Part shown: positions 35,733-42,788 of the stretch, piece by piece
Numbering within the stretch: position 1 is the stretch's first letter
Layout of the letters: each line of letters begins with the position of its first letter
Assembly (NCBI RefSeq): GCF_029203285.1
Contig: NZ_CP115669.1
Location: 1,736,001-1,800,000, forward strand
From: Pseudomonas sp. PSE14
Lineage (GTDB): Bacteria; Pseudomonadota; Gammaproteobacteria; Pseudomonadales; Pseudomonadaceae
Reading direction: 5' to 3'
DNA: 64,000 nucleotides
Notes under the pieces: model-generated
The model's database searches: none
Told to the model about the DNA's origin: nothing
What the model saw: only the letters and a program-made list of their open reading frames with translations
Position numbers and translations under genes: made by a program

Positions 35733-36383
35733 ATGAATCTTTCGCTGGATTGGGTGCTGCAGCAGGCGCGCCCGGTCATGCCGGTATTGGTGATCGACGA
35801 TGTGGCGCTGGCCGGTGATCTGGCCCGCGCGCTGTATGACGGTGGCGTGCGGGTGCTCGAAGTGACCCTGCGCACGCCACAGGCACTGGACGCCCTCGCG
35901 GAGATTCGTCGCGAGCTGCCGGAGATGATTCTCGGCGCCGGCACGCTGATCCACACCGAGCAGTTCCAGGAGGCCCGCGATGCCGGCGCGCAGTTCGCCA
36001 TCAGTCCCGGCTGCACGCCGCGTCTGGTAGCTGCCGCCGATGATGCGAAATTGCCGTTCCTGCCCGGCGTAATGACGCCTTCGGAGGTGCTGGTGGCGCT
36101 GGAGTACGGCTATCGCTCGCTGAAGCTGTTCCCCGCCGACGGCAATGCAGCGATCCGGATGCTCAAGAGCCTGAAGGAGCCCTTTACCGGCATCCGCTTC
36201 TGCCCAACCGGCGGCATCACCCAGGAAAACCTGCTCAACGTCCTGCGCCTGCCCAACGTCGCCTGCGTCGGCGGCACCTGGATCGCGCCGCCGAGCCTGG
36301 TGCGCGCCCGCGCCTGGGACCAGATCACTCAATTGGCCATCGAAGCCCGCGAGCTGGCCGCAAGCCTGGAGCATTCCTCATGA
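35733..36383 (+). CDS. KDPG/KHG aldolase family protein, second paralogue
   Basis: A 216-residue class I aldolase related to Eda. The Schiff-base lysine is Lys131 in LKLFPADGNA; VLEVTLRTP carries the Glu, and FCPTGGI the phosphate loop. It shares these motifs with Eda at 11515 but lacks the neighbouring KVCGG and is not near sugar-acid genes. It may act on KDPG, KHG or another 2-keto-3-deoxy acid. The ATG at 35733 is preferred over an in-frame start at 35700 because of the family N-terminus. It overlaps the thioesterase gene by 4 bp (ATGA). Confidence 0.88.
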   Translation: MNLSLDWVLQQARPVMPVLVIDDVALAGDLARALYDGGVRVLEVTLRTPQALDALAEIRRELPEMILGAGTLIHTEQFQEARDAGAQFAISPGCTPRLVAAADDAKLPFLPGVMTPSEVLVALEYGYRSLKLFPADGNAAIRMLKSLKEPFTGIRFCPTGGITQENLLNVLRLPNVACVGGTWIAPPSLVRARAWDQITQLAIEARELAASLEHSS

Positions 36384-36835
36384 GTTGGCAGTTGCCCGAT
36401 CCCTTCGTCATCGACATCGAGGTCAAGGCCGAAGACATCGACGGCCTCGGCCATGCCAACAATGCCGTCTACGTCAGTTGGCTGGAGCGCTGCGCCTGGC
36501 GCCACTCCCAGCGGCTGGGGCTGGACCTGGCCGAGTACCGCCGGCTGGACCGCGCCATGGCCGTGGTGCGCCACGAGGTTGACTACCTGGCGGCCGCCTA
36601 TGAAGGCGACCAGCTGCAACTGGCGACCTGGATCGTCGAGTCCGACCAGCGCCTGAAGATGACCCGTCACTTCCAGCTGGTGCGTCCGGAAGACGCCGTG
36701 ACCCTGCTGCGTGCGCAGACCACCTTCGTCTGCATCGAGCTGTCCACCGGCAAGCCCAAGCGCATGCCGGCGGAGTTCATCGAGGGTTATGGCCGCGCTG
36801 TGCTCTCCCCGGAAGCCGTGGCTGCCGGCGCGTGA
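36380..36835 (+). CDS. Hotdog-fold acyl-CoA thioesterase
   Basis: A 151-residue 4-hydroxybenzoyl-CoA thioesterase-type protein. The active-site segment is EDIDGLGHANNAVYVSWLE (about residues 16-34), followed by the central helix. Such enzymes hydrolyse acyl-CoA thioesters; the acyl group is not predictable. Translationally coupled to the aldolase-like gene, although a metabolic link between the two is not obvious. Confidence 0.88.
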   Translation: MSWQLPDPFVIDIEVKAEDIDGLGHANNAVYVSWLERCAWRHSQRLGLDLAEYRRLDRAMAVVRHEVDYLAAAYEGDQLQLATWIVESDQRLKMTRHFQLVRPEDAVTLLRAQTTFVCIELSTGKPKRMPAEFIEGYGRAVLSPEAVAAGA

Positions 36836-36913
36836 TCCGTCGCGTCGTGCTTTTCCCGGCGCGGCGCATTCCCTACAATCCGCGGCCCCGCATTTGCTTG
36901 AGGCTCGCCTGTC

Positions 36914-37873
36914 GTGCAGATCGCCCTGGCCCCGATGGAAGGGCTGGTAGATGACATCCTCCGCGATGTGTTGACCCGCGTCGGCGGCATCGACTGGTGC
37001 GTCACCGAATTCATCCGCATCAATGACCGACTGCTGCCGCCGTCGGCCTTCCTCGCGCTCGCCCCGGAACTGGAACACGGCAGCCGCACCCGTGCCGGCG
37101 TGCCGATGCGCGTGCAACTGCTCGGCTCCGATCCGCAATGCCTGGCGGAGAACGCTGTGCAGGCCTGCGAACTGGGCGCGCCGGTGATCGACCTGAACTT
37201 CGGCTGCCCGGCCAAGACGGTGAACCGCTCCCGTGGCGGCGCGGTGTTGCTCAAGGAACCCGAGTTGATGTTCAGCATCATCGAGACGGTGCGCCGTGCG
37301 GTTCCCAAGCACATTCCGGTGACCTCGAAGATGCGCCTGGGCTACGACAGCCCGGACGGCGCCATCGACTGCGCCCGTGCCCTGGCCGATGCCGGTTCCG
37401 CCCACGTGGTGGTGCACGCGCGGACCAAGGCGGAAGGCTACAAGCCGCCGGCGCATTGGGAGTGGGTGGCCAAGGTGGCCGATGCGGTGAAGGTGCCGGT
37501 GTTCGCCAATGGCGAAGTCTGGACCCTGGAGGATTACCACCGCTGCCGCTCCATCAGCGGCGTGGCGGACATCATGTTGGGGCGTGGGTTGGTCTCGCGG
37601 CCGGACCTTGCGCGGCAGATCGCTGCCTGGCGCGATGGTCGCGACGTGGTGCCGATGCCCTGGTCGGAAGTGCGCATGCTGCTCGACGACTTCTGGCGCC
37701 AGGCGCGGCGCAAGCTGGCGCCGCGTTATGCGCCGGGGCGCCTGAAGCAGTGGCTGGGGATGCTCACCCGTAGTTATCCTGAAGCGGTGGAGCTGTTCGC
37801 CCAGGTGCGACGCGAGCATGACTGCGAAGTGATCGACCGGATGATGCAGGTCGAAATCGAAGAAGCGGCCTGA
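36914..37873 (+). CDS. dusC: tRNA-dihydrouridine(16) synthase
   Basis: A 319-residue flavoenzyme reducing uridine to dihydrouridine in tRNA. GTG start. N-terminal [18 protein letters not shown], active-site Cys98 in [28 protein letters not shown] (about 137-145) and [10 protein letters not shown] (about 169-178). The FCVTEFIR-like N-terminal segment ([11 protein letters not shown]) and overall length are of the DusC group rather than DusA or DusB. Confidence 0.92.
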   Translation: MQIALAPMEGLVDDILRDVLTRVGGIDWCVTEFIRINDRLLPPSAFLALAPELEHGSRTRAGVPMRVQLLGSDPQCLAENAVQACELGAPVIDLNFGCPAKTVNRSRGGAVLLKEPELMFSIIETVRRAVPKHIPVTSKMRLGYDSPDGAIDCARALADAGSAHVVVHARTKAEGYKPPAHWEWVAKVADAVKVPVFANGEVWTLEDYHRCRSISGVADIMLGRGLVSRPDLARQIAAWRDGRDVVPMPWSEVRMLLDDFWRQARRKLAPRYAPGRLKQWLGMLTRSYPEAVELFAQVRREHDCEVIDRMMQVEIEEAA

Positions 37874-37890
37874 TCCGACTCTTGATATTC

Positions 37891-37969
37891 GTAGGAGCGA
37901 GCTTGCTCGCGAACAGATCACCCGGCTGAAGTCGGCGTTTGGGCGGTTCGCGAGCAAGCTCGCTCCTAC
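37891..37969. repeat. REP doublet, GTAGGAGCGAGC type
   Basis: Same sequence family as at 12227 and 28018: GTAGGAGCGAGCTTGCTCGC and its inverted copy. Lies between the convergent dusC and short-chain dehydrogenase genes. Confidence 0.9.
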
Positions 37970-37979
37970 AAAAAAGCAG

Positions 37980-38726
37980 TCAGCGTCCGCCGCTGACGTC
38001 GATGAATCCGCCCGTGCTGTAGCTGGACTCGTCCGAGGCCAGGAACAGGATCGCCCGCGCCACTTCTTCCGCTTCGCCACCTCGTCCCAGGGGAATCGCC
38101 GATTGCAGGCGCTCGACACGCCCCGGTTCACCGCCGCTGGCGTGGATTTCGGTCTTGATCAGCCCCGGCCGCACCGCGTTGACGCGGATGCCTTCGCCAG
38201 CCACTTCCTTCGCGAGGCCAATGGTCAGGCTGTCCACCGCACCCTTGGCCGCCGCGTAGTCGATGTACTCGTTGGGCGAGCCCAGGCGCGAGGCCATGGA
38301 CGAGACGTTGACGATGCTCCCGCCCTGGCCGCCATGCTTGTGCGCCATGCGCTTCACCGCTTCGCGGCAGCAGAGGAAGGTGCCGGTGACGTTGACCGCG
38401 AACACCCGCTGCAGGCGTGCCACGTCCATGTCTTCCAGGCGCATCTGGCGCTCCAGGATGCCGGCGTTGTTCACCAGCACATCGAGGCGGCCGAAAGCTT
38501 CGTCCACGTCGCGGAACAGGCGCAGCACGTCCGCTTCGCTCGATACGTCGGCGGCGAAGGACTGCGCGGTGCCACCGGCAGCGGTGATCCGTTCCACCAG
38601 CGTCTGGGCCGCTTCGTGCTCGCGGCGGTAATTGAGGGCCACGGCGAAGCCGCGTTCGGCGGCGAGGAGGGCAGTGGCGGCACCGATGCCGCGACTGGCG
38701 CCAGTGATGAGCATGACGGGTTGCAT
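37980..38726 (-). CDS. Short-chain dehydrogenase/reductase
   Basis: A 248-residue classical SDR: cofactor motif TGASRGIG (about residues 7-14), NNAG (about 87-90), catalytic Ser in NVSSMASRL and the YAAAK Tyr-Lys pair (about 157-161). The Arg in NYRRE after the second strand suggests NADPH preference. Substrate unknown. Divergent from ibpA; its start is 27 bp from the possible sigma-32 -35 box. Confidence 0.9.
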   Translation of the reverse strand: MQPVMLITGASRGIGAATALLAAERGFAVALNYRREHEAAQTLVERITAAGGTAQSFAADVSSEADVLRLFRDVDEAFGRLDVLVNNAGILERQMRLEDMDVARLQRVFAVNVTGTFLCCREAVKRMAHKHGGQGGSIVNVSSMASRLGSPNEYIDYAAAKGAVDSLTIGLAKEVAGEGIRVNAVRPGLIKTEIHASGGEPGRVERLQSAIPLGRGGEAEEVARAILFLASDESSYSTGGFIDVSGGR

Positions 38727-38752
38727 GGGCGAATCCTTTTTGCGAGGCGGGG

Positions 38753-38780
38753 CTTGAAACCGATTTTGCCATCCCTATCT
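38753..38780 (+). promoter_or_regulatory. Sigma-32-like promoter of ibpA
   Basis: CTTGAAA (38753-38759), 13-bp spacer and CCCTATCT (38773-38780), close to the heat-shock consensus CTTGAAA-N13/14-CCCCATnT. It would give an RNA leader of about 85 nt before ibpA. Confidence 0.7.
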
Positions 38781-38789
38781 ATGTCCCTG

Positions 38790-38873
38790 CGGGAGGCCGA
38801 AGACGGGTCCCGCATCGGAGTTCTGAAGACAGGCTCCAGATCATACCTTGCTGAAATTTTCAGGAGATTCGCC
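38790..38873 (+). ncRNA. ROSE-type RNA thermometer in the ibpA leader
   Basis: The 3' hairpin TTGCTGAAA (38848-38856) pairs with TTTCAGGAG (38858-38866), hiding the AGGAG ribosome site. The UUGCU motif opposite the Shine-Dalgarno with an opposed G-G is the signature of ROSE elements, which are known before ibpA in Pseudomonas. Upstream stems (GGGAGGCC ... , GGGTCCCGC) probably form the other ROSE hairpins. The exact 5' end is inferred from the promoter. Confidence 0.78.
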
Positions 38874-39320
38874 ATGAGCAACGTCCTTTCCCTCGCCCCG
38901 CTGTTCCGCCAGTCCATTGGTTTCGACCGCTTCAACGATCTGTTCGAATCCGCCCTGCGCAGTGAAAGCGGCAGTTCCTACCCGCCCTACAACGTCGAGA
39001 AGCATGGTGACGACCAGTACCGCATCGTCATCGCTGCCGCCGGCCTGCAGGAGGAAGACCTGGAGCTGCAGGTGGAGCGCGGCGTGCTGACCGTCAACGG
39101 CGGCAAGCGCGAGAAGGCTTCCGAGAGCGTCACCTACCTGCACCAGGGCATCGCCCAGCGTGCCTTCAAGCTGTCCTTCCGCCTGGCCGACCACATCGAG
39201 GTCCAGGGCGCGTCGCTGAAGAACGGCCTGCTGAGCATCGAGCTGGTGCGCATCGTTCCGGAAGAAGCCAAGCCCAAGCGGATCGCCATCAACGGCCAGC
39301 GCCCGGCCATCGAAGGCTGA
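38874..39320 (+). CDS. ibpA: Small heat-shock protein IbpA (Hsp20)
   Basis: A 148-residue small heat-shock protein holding unfolded proteins for refolding. The alpha-crystallin domain covers about residues 35-130 (YNVEKHGDDQYRIVIAAAG at its start and LKNGLLSIEL near its end). The long upstream frame extension is not used: the ATG at 38874 has the AGGAG site in the ROSE hairpin and gives MSNVLSLAPLFRQS, the Pseudomonas IbpA N-terminus. Confidence 0.95.
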   Translation: MSNVLSLAPLFRQSIGFDRFNDLFESALRSESGSSYPPYNVEKHGDDQYRIVIAAAGLQEEDLELQVERGVLTVNGGKREKASESVTYLHQGIAQRAFKLSFRLADHIEVQGASLKNGLLSIELVRIVPEEAKPKRIAINGQRPAIEG

Positions 39321-39358
39321 GTCGCGCCTCGGCACTGACCGAGCCGTAGCCGCATAGC

Positions 39359-39390
39359 AAAACGCCCGTCTCGCAAGAGACGGGCGTTTT
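39359..39390. terminator. Bidirectional terminator between ibpA and the transporter gene
   Basis: AAAACGCCCGTCTC and GAGACGGGCGTTTT form a perfect 14-bp inverted repeat with a 4-nt loop, giving a T tract on both strands. It serves the convergent ibpA and YkvI-like genes. Confidence 0.92.
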
Positions 39391-39404
39391 CGTTTCTGCG
39401 TCGG

Positions 39405-40472
39405 TCAGGCGTTCTGCCGTTCCGGCAGCGGCGCCGAACGATTGCGCCACCAGGCGATGACGATCGCCACCATCAGGACGAAGCCCAGGTAGCCCATGAT
39501 CGGGTAGACGATCCCCACCAGCTTGACGAAACCGACCTGGCTGCCGATGAAGGCGAGTACCACCGCGGCCACCGTAGCGACGCGGAACGGCACGCCATAG
39601 GCGGCGCAGCGCGCGGCCAGGGTGTAGGCGAAGCCGCTGGTGGTGCAGTACAGCTTCACCAGCAACAGCGCGAGCATCACGTCGCCGAACCACGGGGCGA
39701 TGTGGTTGCTCAGCAGCAGGGTGGGAATGGCGCTGTCGCCGATCACGTCGATCTGCACCAGCATCACCAGGGCCATGGCCAGGATCAGCACGCCGACGCC
39801 GGCGCCGCCGATCACGCCGCCCAGCCCGGCCTTGCGCAGGTTGGCCACGCTGCTGCCCATCACCACCACGGCGGCCGCAGTGGCGGCGACGTTGTAGGAA
39901 ACGTAGAGGAAAGCGCTGAGCAGCCAGTTGGGCGCCGGGTGCGGCAGGGCCAGGGCGATCTGCTCCAGTTCGGCCAGCGGCTTCTGGATGTGCGTCAGGG
40001 CGTAGATGGCGATGATCGCCACGATGATCATCAGCACCGGGGTGATCAGGCTCATCAGGGTGATCACCCGTTTCAGGCCCAGGCACACCGTGATGATGGT
40101 CAGCACGCCAAGCACGATGCCGCCGATGTTGTGGCCGATGCCCAGTTGCTGCTCGAAGGAGGAGTTGGCCCCGGCGAACATCACCACCATGGTGCCGAAC
40201 AGGAAGAAGGTCAGCATCAGGTCGACGACGCGGCCCAGCGGCTTGCCGCAGATGAACTCCATGGCCTCCTTGTGCGACTGGGTCTGCAGGCGGCTGCCGA
40301 TCTGGTAGAGGTTCATCAGCAGGAAGGCGAACAGCGCCAGTGCCACCACGGCGCCAGCCAGGCCCATGATGCCGAAGCTGCCGAAGAACTGGAGGATTTC
40401 CTGGCCCGAGGCGAAACCGACGCCGACCACCAGGCCTATGTAGGCACCACCGAGTTTGAGACTGGTCTTCAT
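39405..40472 (-). CDS. YkvI-family membrane transporter (LeuT-like fold)
   Basis: A 355-residue membrane protein with about ten hydrophobic helices. The first helix has LGGAYIGLVVGVGFASGQE (residues 7-25), resembling the unwound, Gly-rich first helix of LeuT-fold transporters, and it fits the YkvI membrane protein family. Substrate is unknown; following RidA and a D-amino-acid dehydrogenase on the same strand it may import an amino acid or amine. The gap from ridA is 60 bp without a terminator. Confidence 0.82.
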   Translation of the reverse strand: MKTSLKLGGAYIGLVVGVGFASGQEILQFFGSFGIMGLAGAVVALALFAFLLMNLYQIGSRLQTQSHKEAMEFICGKPLGRVVDLMLTFFLFGTMVVMFAGANSSFEQQLGIGHNIGGIVLGVLTIITVCLGLKRVITLMSLITPVLMIIVAIIAIYALTHIQKPLAELEQIALALPHPAPNWLLSAFLYVSYNVAATAAAVVVMGSSVANLRKAGLGGVIGGAGVGVLILAMALVMLVQIDVIGDSAIPTLLLSNHIAPWFGDVMLALLLVKLYCTTSGFAYTLAARCAAYGVPFRVATVAAVVLAFIGSQVGFVKLVGIVYPIMGYLGFVLMVAIVIAWWRNRSAPLPERQNA

Positions 40473-40532
40473 GATCGAAACCCTATTGTTGTTATGGGGG
40501 CGGCCCCGCCTGTGGCGAGACCGGAGGAAGGA

Positions 40533-40907
40533 TCACGCTTCGCCGACGTAGGCCTGGACTTCCACTTCGACGTCCACGCCCAGCGCCAGGGCGGAGGCCA
40601 CGCAGGAACGCACCGGCAGGCCCTGGTCGAAGTAGCGCTTGTACACCTCGTTGAAGCCGGCGAAATGCGCCATGTCCGATAGCCACACGGTGGCCTTCAC
40701 CACCTGGGAGTAGTTCGCGCCGCAGGCTTCCAGGCTCTCGCCGATGCGGGTCATCACCGCTTCGGTCTGGGTCTGGATGTCGCCTTTCACCACCTGGCCA
40801 TCCGCAGTCATCGGGATCTGCCCGGACAGGAACAGGAAGCCGCCGGCCTTGACCGCGCGGGAGAAAGGGAAGGGCAGGGTGCTGGGATAACGCTGGATAT
40901 CGCTCAT
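40533..40907 (-). CDS. RidA family imine/enamine deaminase
   Basis: A 124-residue YjgF/RidA protein, a family that speeds hydrolysis of reactive 2-imino acids to keto acids and ammonia. Family features: FLFLSGQIPM (about residues 24-33), Arg100 in LPVRSCV (the substrate carboxylate Arg) and acidic VEVEVQAY at the end. GGAGG lies before the ATG at 40907. The preceding gene encodes an enzyme that produces imino acids, so RidA likely acts on its product. Confidence 0.9.
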   Translation of the reverse strand: MSDIQRYPSTLPFPFSRAVKAGGFLFLSGQIPMTADGQVVKGDIQTQTEAVMTRIGESLEACGANYSQVVKATVWLSDMAHFAGFNEVYKRYFDQGLPVRSCVASALALGVDVEVEVQAYVGEA

Positions 40908-40927
40908 GGGAGTGCCTCCGGTAGGAT

Positions 40928-42040
40928 TCAACGCAAGCGCGCCGGGCTCAGGCGCAGGGGATCCACGCCTTCCTGACGCAGGGATTCGGGAAGCGGCTGG
41001 CCGAGCAGCAGCGATTGGGCCAGGCGCGACACGCCATCGGCCGACTGGATGCCGTAACCGCCCTGGGCGGCCAGCCAGAAGAACGCCGGGTTCTGCTCGT
41101 CCTGGCCGATCACCAGGTCGCCGTCGGCGACGAAGGAGCGCAGGCCGGCCCAGCTGTGGTTCGGACGGCGGATCGTCAGGGTGGTGTGCTCTTCGATGTG
41201 GTGTACGCCCAGGGCGATGTCCAGCTCTTCGGGCTGCACGTCCTGTGCCTGTACCGGGTCGGCGTTGGCGGGCGAGCCGAGCAGCTGGCCGGCGTCGGGC
41301 TTGAAGTAGAAGCTCTCGTCGATACCGATCACCGTGGGCCAGCGGCTGATGTCGACGCCCTCCGGGGCCGGGAAGGTGAAGGCCGTGCGGCGGCAGGGCT
41401 GCAGGCCGACCGGGCGGACGCCGCAACGCTCGGCCACGTGATCGGCCCAGGCGCCGGCGGCGTTTACCAGTTGCCTGGCCTGTACGATGTCGCCCTGGCT
41501 GAGCTCCAGCGTCCACAGGCCGTCTTCGTACCGGGCCGACAGCAGCTCGCGGTTGCAGCGCAGTTCGCCATCGCGCTGGCGCAAGCCACGCAGGTAGCCC
41601 TGGTGCAGCGCGTGGACGTCGAGATCACGGGCATCGGGTTCGTACAGCGCCCCGGCGATGGCGTCGGCGCGCAGGTACGGGAGGAATTCCAGCGCCTGTT
41701 CGGTGCTGATGCGCCGAACTCCGGGTGTGGCTTCGGCCTGCTTGAGCAGTTCGACCTGCTCGGGACCGCCGACATACAGGCAGCCGCGTGGGGTAAGAAT
41801 CGGGTGCTCGCTGAACCCGGCCGGTGGATTTTCGTAGAAGGCCCGGCTGGCGCGAGTCAGCGCCTGGATCTGCGGGGTGCCGTAAGCCTCCATGAACATG
41901 GCGGCGGAGCGTCCGGTGGAGTGGTAGCCGGGCTGTTCTTCGCGCTCCAGCACCAGCACCCGGTGGGTTTCGCTCAGTCGGTAGGCGAGGGATGCGCCAG
42001 CGATGCCGGCGCCGATGATGACGATGTCGAATGGATTCAC
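40928..42040 (-). CDS. FAD-dependent D-amino-acid dehydrogenase, DauA-like
   Basis: A 370-residue flavoenzyme of the DAO family, very similar along its length to P. aeruginosa D-arginine dehydrogenase as I remember that sequence. FAD motif IIGAGIAGASLAYRLSE (residues 8-24), PGYHSTGRSAA, ALHQGYLRG, LVNAAGAWAD, DESFYFKPDAG, AGLRSFVADGD and GGYGIQ. Active-site residues Tyr53, Arg in GLQPCRR, Tyr in SFYFKP and Arg in GLRSF are kept, but the positions of His48 and Glu87 are Met48 and Cys87. Glu87 binds the guanidinium of arginine, so a non-cationic substrate is likely. First gene of the module. Confidence 0.88.
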   Translation of the reverse strand: MNPFDIVIIGAGIAGASLAYRLSETHRVLVLEREEQPGYHSTGRSAAMFMEAYGTPQIQALTRASRAFYENPPAGFSEHPILTPRGCLYVGGPEQVELLKQAEATPGVRRISTEQALEFLPYLRADAIAGALYEPDARDLDVHALHQGYLRGLRQRDGELRCNRELLSARYEDGLWTLELSQGDIVQARQLVNAAGAWADHVAERCGVRPVGLQPCRRTAFTFPAPEGVDISRWPTVIGIDESFYFKPDAGQLLGSPANADPVQAQDVQPEELDIALGVHHIEEHTTLTIRRPNHSWAGLRSFVADGDLVIGQDEQNPAFFWLAAQGGYGIQSADGVSRLAQSLLLGQPLPESLRQEGVDPLRLSPARLR

Positions 42041-42060
42041 GGCAAGGACCTTTCGCAGGT

Positions 42061-42078
42061 TTTCTCTTATGTGAGAAA
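42061..42078. promoter_or_regulatory. Inverted repeat in the divergent dehydrogenase/regulator promoter
   Basis: TTTCTC-N6-GAGAAA, an 18-bp palindrome, with a second TATGAGAA half-site at 42086-42093. It lies in the 110-bp AT-rich region between the dehydrogenase gene and the XRE-cupin gene and is a likely operator for that regulator. Confidence 0.55.
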
Positions 42079-42150
42079 TCTAAGATATGAGAATTTTTGC
42101 GACAAATGCAAGGCCCGGTAAACTTTCCGCATTCCCTTTCGAGATGCCTC

Positions 42151-42774
42151 ATGAGCGAAACCGCCCAAGCCCAGCCCAAGCCTCAGCAGCTGGATCGGAA
42201 CGAAGTCGGCGCGCGCCTGCGGGCGGTGCGCAAGCAGCAGAAACTGACCCTGAAGCAGCTCTCCGACCTGTCTGGCGTGGCGCTTTCCACGTTGTCGAAG
42301 ATGGAGCTGGCGCAGGTCGCGGTGAGCTACGACAAGCTGGCGGCGGCGGCTCGCGCGCTGCAGGTGGATATCGCCCAGTTGTTCCGCCCGCTACCGTCCG
42401 TCGGCGCCCAGGTCGGGCTGAAAACCTTCGTGAAGACGCGTGTCGATGAAGCCGCCGGCTACGATACCGGCGGTTACGAGTACTACCCGATCGCTGGCGA
42501 CTTCCCGCAGCGCAGCATGACCCCGCTGTATGCGCGTATCTTCGCTCGTGAGGTGGGGGAGTTCGACGACTTCGTCCGTCACCCCGGCCAGGAGTTCGCC
42601 CTGGTGGTTTCCGGGCGCGTGCGCATCCAGTTCGAAACGGGCGAGTCGGTGAGCATCGGCCCGCGCGAGACGGCCTACTTCGACAGCAGCGTCGGCCACC
42701 TCTACCTGAACGACGGCGAGGCGGACGAGGCGCAGGTGATGGTGGTGATGTCGGAGTTGCGCCCGGCCGGCTGA
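42151..42774 (+). CDS. XRE-family regulator with cupin domain
   Basis: A 207-residue regulator: helix-turn-helix of the Cro/CI type at about residues 20-75 (LTLKQLSDLSGVALSTLSKME) and a C-terminal cupin at about 110-205 (HPGQEFALVVSGRVRIQFE, SVGHLYLNDG) that could bind a small ligand. This architecture is typical of regulators of amino acid and amine catabolism such as PuuR. The frame opens at 42097, but the ATG at 42151 is the first with a normal N-terminus. It is divergent from the dehydrogenase gene. Confidence 0.9.
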   Translation: MSETAQAQPKPQQLDRNEVGARLRAVRKQQKLTLKQLSDLSGVALSTLSKMELAQVAVSYDKLAAAARALQVDIAQLFRPLPSVGAQVGLKTFVKTRVDEAAGYDTGGYEYYPIAGDFPQRSMTPLYARIFAREVGEFDDFVRHPGQEFALVVSGRVRIQFETGESVSIGPRETAYFDSSVGHLYLNDGEADEAQVMVVMSELRPAG

Positions 42775-42788
42775 CCGGGCGGTGCGCC

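Noticed and set aside
38103-38873. Long upstream extension of ibpA
   Set aside because: It runs antisense through the short-chain dehydrogenase and across the promoter and ROSE leader; the ATG at 38874 has the masked ribosome site and the known N-terminus.
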